This document shows positions 4,209-7,254 of a DNA stretch of 7,254 nucleotides, piece after piece; position 1 is the stretch's first letter, and every line of letters begins with the position of its first letter. The DNA comes from Deltaproteobacteria bacterium (GTDB taxonomy: Bacteria; Desulfobacterota; Dissulfuribacteria; Dissulfuribacterales; UBA3076), in the NCBI GenBank assembly GCA_027004315.1, contig JALTHV010000406.1, forward strand, positions 1 through 7,254, read 5' to 3'. The translations under genes were made by a program, and so were the position numbers. The notes below the pieces were generated by a model. The model did no database searches and was not told the DNA's origin. It saw nothing but the letters and a program-made list of their open reading frames with translations.

Positions 4209-6503
4209 ATGAAGCTGAGCCGTAGACACTTTTTAGAGAATGCAGGGATAGCAGCAGCAGCTCTGGCGGCCTGGAAGATACCAAAGGGAGTCTTGGCATC
4301 TCCTGCGCCAGCAGCGAGTAAAGTGGCCACTGGCCTCCCTGGCAGTATGGGGGCCAAGGACGTTCCTTCGGTATGCGAGATGTGTTTCTGGCGCTGTCCT
4401 ATAATAGGGAAGGTCAAGAATGGAAGAATTGTAAAGATCGAGGGCAATCCAAAGAGTCCCACCAATGGCCATAGGGTCTGCGCCAGGGGCAACTCCGGCA
4501 TCCAGCTTATATACGATCCCGATCGTCTCAAGTACCCAATGAAACGGGTAGGTGAACGAGGGGAGGGAAAATGGGCCAGGATCTCCTGGAAAGAGGCCCT
4601 GGATGAGATTGCCTATAACATGGAGAAGACCCGAAAAAAGTATGGCCCCAGCTCGCTGGCCCTTTTTGATCATGGGGCATCAGCCGGATTTTATCGGCAG
4701 ATCTTCAAGGGGATGGGAACGGAAAACTATACCAATGAACCCGCCTTTTTCCAGTGTATGGGAGCGGTATCACTCGCCTATGTGATGACCTATGGCTACA
4801 AGATAGCTGAACGTGTAGATATGAGTCATAGCAAAGTGATGCTCTTTTTTGGTACGCATCTTGGTGAAAATGCCCATCTAGGCCAGGTCAGGGAGTATAT
4901 AGCCGGCCTCCAGAACGGAGCCAAACTTATTGTGGCAGATCCACGATTTTCTGCCCCTTCGAACAAGGCCGATATCTGGCTCCCCATCCGGCCTGGTACA
5001 GATACTGCTCTGCTCCTGGCCTGGATCAATTATGTCATTCAGAATGATCTCTATGATAAGGAGTTCATACAGCGAAATTGCAAGGGATTTAATGAACTTA
5101 AGGAGGGCGTCAAGGGCTACAGCATGGAGTGGGCTGCAAGGATCTGTGACCTAAAGCTCCATGACATCAAGAAGGCCATTGATATGCTTGCGGCATCAAG
5201 GCCCCATATTGCAATCCATTCTGGTCGACACTCTGCATGGTATGGTCGCGGAGATGTGCAGCGTCATCGCTGCCTAGCCATCCTTACTGCCCTCTTTGGA
5301 GCTGTTGCTGTCCCCGGAGGCATATATTTTCCCACCAGTATTGATTTAGGAGAGAGTGACTGTGTGGAATGCGATGCACCGGAAGATGTAGAGGAGCCGG
5401 ATACCTCTCTCAAGGATAACTATCCATTCGCCAGTTACTTTGGAAGTCCTACAGCAGAGATTATAAAGGCTACACGCACGGGGAAGCCCTATCCGATAAA
5501 GCTTTGGGGTATAGGCGGTGTAAATATCCTGCATACGATCCCTAACCCCTATGAGACCATGGATGCGCTGAGGAAGCTCGATTTTGTATTTTCAATAGAG
5601 ATCCTCCCTACAGAATCTGCGACCTGGGCAGACATCGTCCTCCCGGAGGCAAACTATCTCGAACGTTATGATAAGGTCTACGTCAATCATGACCTGACAC
5701 CCTATGTGACTGTGCGTCAGCCCGTCGTAAAGCCCCTATTTGAGGCAAAATCGCCTTTTTGGATCGCCAAGGAGATGGCCAAGCGCCTGAAACTGGACTG
5801 TTTTCACTGTAAAAACGAGGAGGAGTACCTCGATGAAGAGCTGGAGGATATAGATCTCTCTCTTGCCAAACTCAATAAAGAGGGAGGTCTGGTGAGACTA
5901 AAGGGTCATCCATATCGTGATCCGAATAAACCCATAAAGGTCAACACCGACTCTGGCAAGATAGAGCTCTTCTCTGGCTCCTTTGATGACGAGGACATGG
6001 ACCCAATCCCCAAGTTTGAGCCCATCCTGGCCCCTCCCAAGGGTTATGCCCGTTTGGTCTATGGCCGTGTCCCAACCCACACCTTTAGCCGGACAATGAA
6101 TAACCTCTGGCTCCACAATGAGTGCCCAGAGCCTATGCTCTGGCTGAATGAAGAGGTGGCAAAGAAAATGGGTATTAAATATGGAGATAGAGTTGTCATT
6201 GTGAATCAGGACGCATACCGTTCTGCTAATCTTGTAAAGGTAAAGGTGACACCTGGAATCCGTCCCGATACGGTCTATCTCCCACATGGTTTCGGGAGTC
6301 GCTCCCCCCTGCTTACCAAGGCATATAAGCAGGGAGTCAGTGACCAATTCCTGATTACCAGGTATGTGCAAGACCCATTCTTTGGCGGCTCTAGTCACAG
6401 GACCGACTTCGTAAAGCTGATAAAGGATGGTAAGACGCTAGATATCCCGGAACTTAGGCCGGTCCCACCGGAAATCCCGCGTTTTGAGATAAAGAAGGTT
6501 TAG
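4209..6503 (+). CDS. psrA: PsrA/PhsA-like molybdopterin oxidoreductase, catalytic subunit
   Basis: Periplasmic bis-MGD molybdoenzyme of the DMSO-reductase superfamily, most like polysulfide/thiosulfate reductase catalytic subunits (family length about 760; here 764). The N-terminus carries a Tat signal, SRRHFLE (residues 4-10), a run of Ala and a likely cleavage site near residue 31-36. A [4Fe-4S] motif follows: Cys56, Cys59, Cys63 and Cys91, with the CEMC...RCPI wording typical of PsrA/PhsA. Cys183 (FFQCMG) is the likely Mo ligand by position. The central oxidoreductase domain spans about 108-540 and the C-terminal dinucleotide-binding domain about 612-755, opening YGRVPTHTFSRTMNN, another PsrA/PhsA-like block. 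It lies 14 nt after the TorD-like gene and 10 nt before the Fe-S subunit gene. Polysulfide, sulfur, thiosulfate and the reverse direction (as in sulfur disproportionation or oxidation) cannot be separated from sequence alone; arsenate and tetrathionate reductases are less likely alternatives. Confidence 0.85.
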   Translation: MKLSRRHFLENAGIAAAALAAWKIPKGVLASPAPAASKVATGLPGSMGAKDVPSVCEMCFWRCPIIGKVKNGRIVKIEGNPKSPTNGHRVCARGNSGIQLIYDPDRLKYPMKRVGERGEGKWARISWKEALDEIAYNMEKTRKKYGPSSLALFDHGASAGFYRQIFKGMGTENYTNEPAFFQCMGAVSLAYVMTYGYKIAERVDMSHSKVMLFFGTHLGENAHLGQVREYIAGLQNGAKLIVADPRFSAPSNKADIWLPIRPGTDTALLLAWINYVIQNDLYDKEFIQRNCKGFNELKEGVKGYSMEWAARICDLKLHDIKKAIDMLAASRPHIAIHSGRHSAWYGRGDVQRHRCLAILTALFGAVAVPGGIYFPTSIDLGESDCVECDAPEDVEEPDTSLKDNYPFASYFGSPTAEIIKATRTGKPYPIKLWGIGGVNILHTIPNPYETMDALRKLDFVFSIEILPTESATWADIVLPEANYLERYDKVYVNHDLTPYVTVRQPVVKPLFEAKSPFWIAKEMAKRLKLDCFHCKNEEEYLDEELEDIDLSLAKLNKEGGLVRLKGHPYRDPNKPIKVNTDSGKIELFSGSFDDEDMDPIPKFEPILAPPKGYARLVYGRVPTHTFSRTMNNLWLHNECPEPMLWLNEEVAKKMGIKYGDRVVIVNQDAYRSANLVKVKVTPGIRPDTVYLPHGFGSRSPLLTKAYKQGVSDQFLITRYVQDPFFGGSSHRTDFVKLIKDGKTLDIPELRPVPPEIPRFEIKKV

Positions 6504-6507
6504 GAGG
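6502..6507 (+). promoter_or_regulatory. Perfect Shine-Dalgarno overlapping the psrA stop codon
   Basis: AGGAGG shares its first two bases with the TAG stop (6501-6503) of the catalytic gene and lies 6 nt before the ATG at 6514. Ribosomes finishing the first gene sit on the initiation region of the second, which suggests translational coupling. Confidence 0.85.
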
Positions 6508-6513
6508 TAAGAG

Positions 6514-7254
6514 ATGAGTCAATACGCTATGGTCATAGATCTGAATCGCTGTGTCGGCTGCCATGCCTGTGCCCTGGCCTGCAGGGCAGAGTGGAATGTC
6601 CCGGTACCCTACCACCGTAATTGGGTAGAGGACCTTGGACCGGAAGAGACATCAGAAGGCCTTTCCTATACCTTCTTTCCTGCCATGTGTAACCACTGCG
6701 ACCACCCTGTCTGTGTTGAGGTCTGTCCAACAGAACCGATAGAAAAGGAATTCCGTGATCCCAAGACCGGCAAGACCATAAAGATGGCCGCCAAGGCCAC
6801 CTATAAAAATCCCATTAATGGTCTCGTACTGATCGACAAGGATCGTTGTCTTGGATGTGGGGCCTGTGTCGATGCCTGTCCTTATGGAGCAAGGTATCTT
6901 GATGATACCCTTGATGAACCCAAGGCCGACAAATGTACCTTCTGCATAGAACGCCTGGAGCGTGGGGAGGTCCCTGCCTGTGTCAAGACCTGTCCTGTTG
7001 ATGCCCGTATCTTTGGGGATATCACAGATAAGGACTCAGAAGTACACAAACTGGTACATAAAAAGGGCGCAAAATCCTTGACCTCAAAAGAGGTCGATAT
7101 CGGCCCCAATGTCTATTATTTGGGAAAAAAGAAGGATATAGAACTACTTTTTAGAAAATGTGCTCCTCACAAGAGGACATGGGAAAGCGTCAAGGCGCCC
7201 AGCAGGAGAGACGTGCTTGTTGCAGCCGTGAAGAAGATACGGGATAAGGTATGA
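6514..7254 (+). CDS. psrB: Four-[4Fe-4S] ferredoxin-like electron-transfer subunit, PsrB-like
   Basis: Electron-relay subunit between the molybdenum catalytic subunit and a quinone-reactive membrane anchor. The 246-residue protein has all sixteen cluster cysteines: C13/16/19/23, C59/62/67/71, C112/115/118/122 and C141/144/156/160. This is the arrangement of the PsrB/DmsB/TtrB/SoeB group. The N-terminus MSQYAMVIDLNRCVGCHAC is typical. It has no signal peptide, so it is expected to be exported by piggybacking on the Tat-targeted catalytic subunit. It is longer than compact PsrB proteins (about 190 residues), with an insert around 73-105 (REFRDP-like, KMAAKATYKNP) and a basic tail of about 60 residues; in length it is nearer TtrB/SoeB-type subunits. 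The stop TGA is the last codon of the window, preceded by AT so that ATGA is formed. A following gene could start at 7251, and an NrfD/PsrC-type anchor would be expected. Confidence 0.87.
   Translation: MSQYAMVIDLNRCVGCHACALACRAEWNVPVPYHRNWVEDLGPEETSEGLSYTFFPAMCNHCDHPVCVEVCPTEPIEKEFRDPKTGKTIKMAAKATYKNPINGLVLIDKDRCLGCGACVDACPYGARYLDDTLDEPKADKCTFCIERLERGEVPACVKTCPVDARIFGDITDKDSEVHKLVHKKGAKSLTSKEVDIGPNVYYLGKKKDIELLFRKCAPHKRTWESVKAPSRRDVLVAAVKKIRDKV

Noticed and set aside
4233..4673. Minus-strand frames opposite the molybdoenzyme gene (4151-4531, 4233-4673, 4826-5029, 5346-5534, 5898-6398)
   Set aside because: All are antisense to a fully conserved catalytic subunit with contiguous domains; no independent coding evidence.

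Overview
The window looks like a stretch of chromosome from an anaerobic, sulfur-metabolising Gram-negative bacterium. I would guess a Desulfobacterota (deltaproteobacterial) lineage. The evidence is an outer-membrane porin of the kind common there (coiled-coil N-terminus plus Porin_O_P-like barrel), a PsrA/PhsA-type molybdoenzyme operon, mid-range GC, and frequent ATA and AGG codons. The taxonomic placement is inference.

Layout: (1) 1-1313, plus strand: a porin whose 5' end lies outside the window. (2) 1314-2487: an accessory interval holding one minus-strand PEBP/YbhB-family gene (1571-2008). It is bracketed by two related, inverted, palindrome-centred elements. The right one (2210-2413) is complete, with 18-bp perfect terminal inverted repeats and an 8-bp direct target duplication. 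The left one (about 1323-1574) keeps only its right terminal repeat, which supplies the stop codon of the PEBP gene. A possible decayed coding remnant lies between the PEBP start and the right element. (3) 2488-3459, plus strand: a rhomboid intramembrane protease with a C-terminal segment resembling the DnaJ C-terminal substrate-binding domain, an unusual fusion. (4) 3571-7254, plus strand: a tight cluster made of a TorD-family chaperone, a Tat-exported bis-MGD molybdoenzyme catalytic subunit (PsrA/PhsA-like) and a four-cluster ferredoxin-like subunit (PsrB-like). The window ends exactly on the last stop codon, so the expected NrfD/PsrC membrane anchor would lie just outside.

How the genes fit together: the TorD-like protein should guard the Tat signal and insert the molybdenum cofactor into the catalytic subunit. 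The catalytic and Fe-S subunits should leave the cell together through Tat and act at the periplasmic face on polysulfide, thiosulfate or a related sulfur compound, exchanging electrons with the quinone pool through the missing anchor.

The most interesting feature is the pair of palindromic elements. Their 31-bp stems differ at five positions, and all five changes are matched by the complementary change in the opposite arm, while a 38-nt part of the loop is almost identical. No transposase, CRISPR array, tRNA or rRNA gene is visible.
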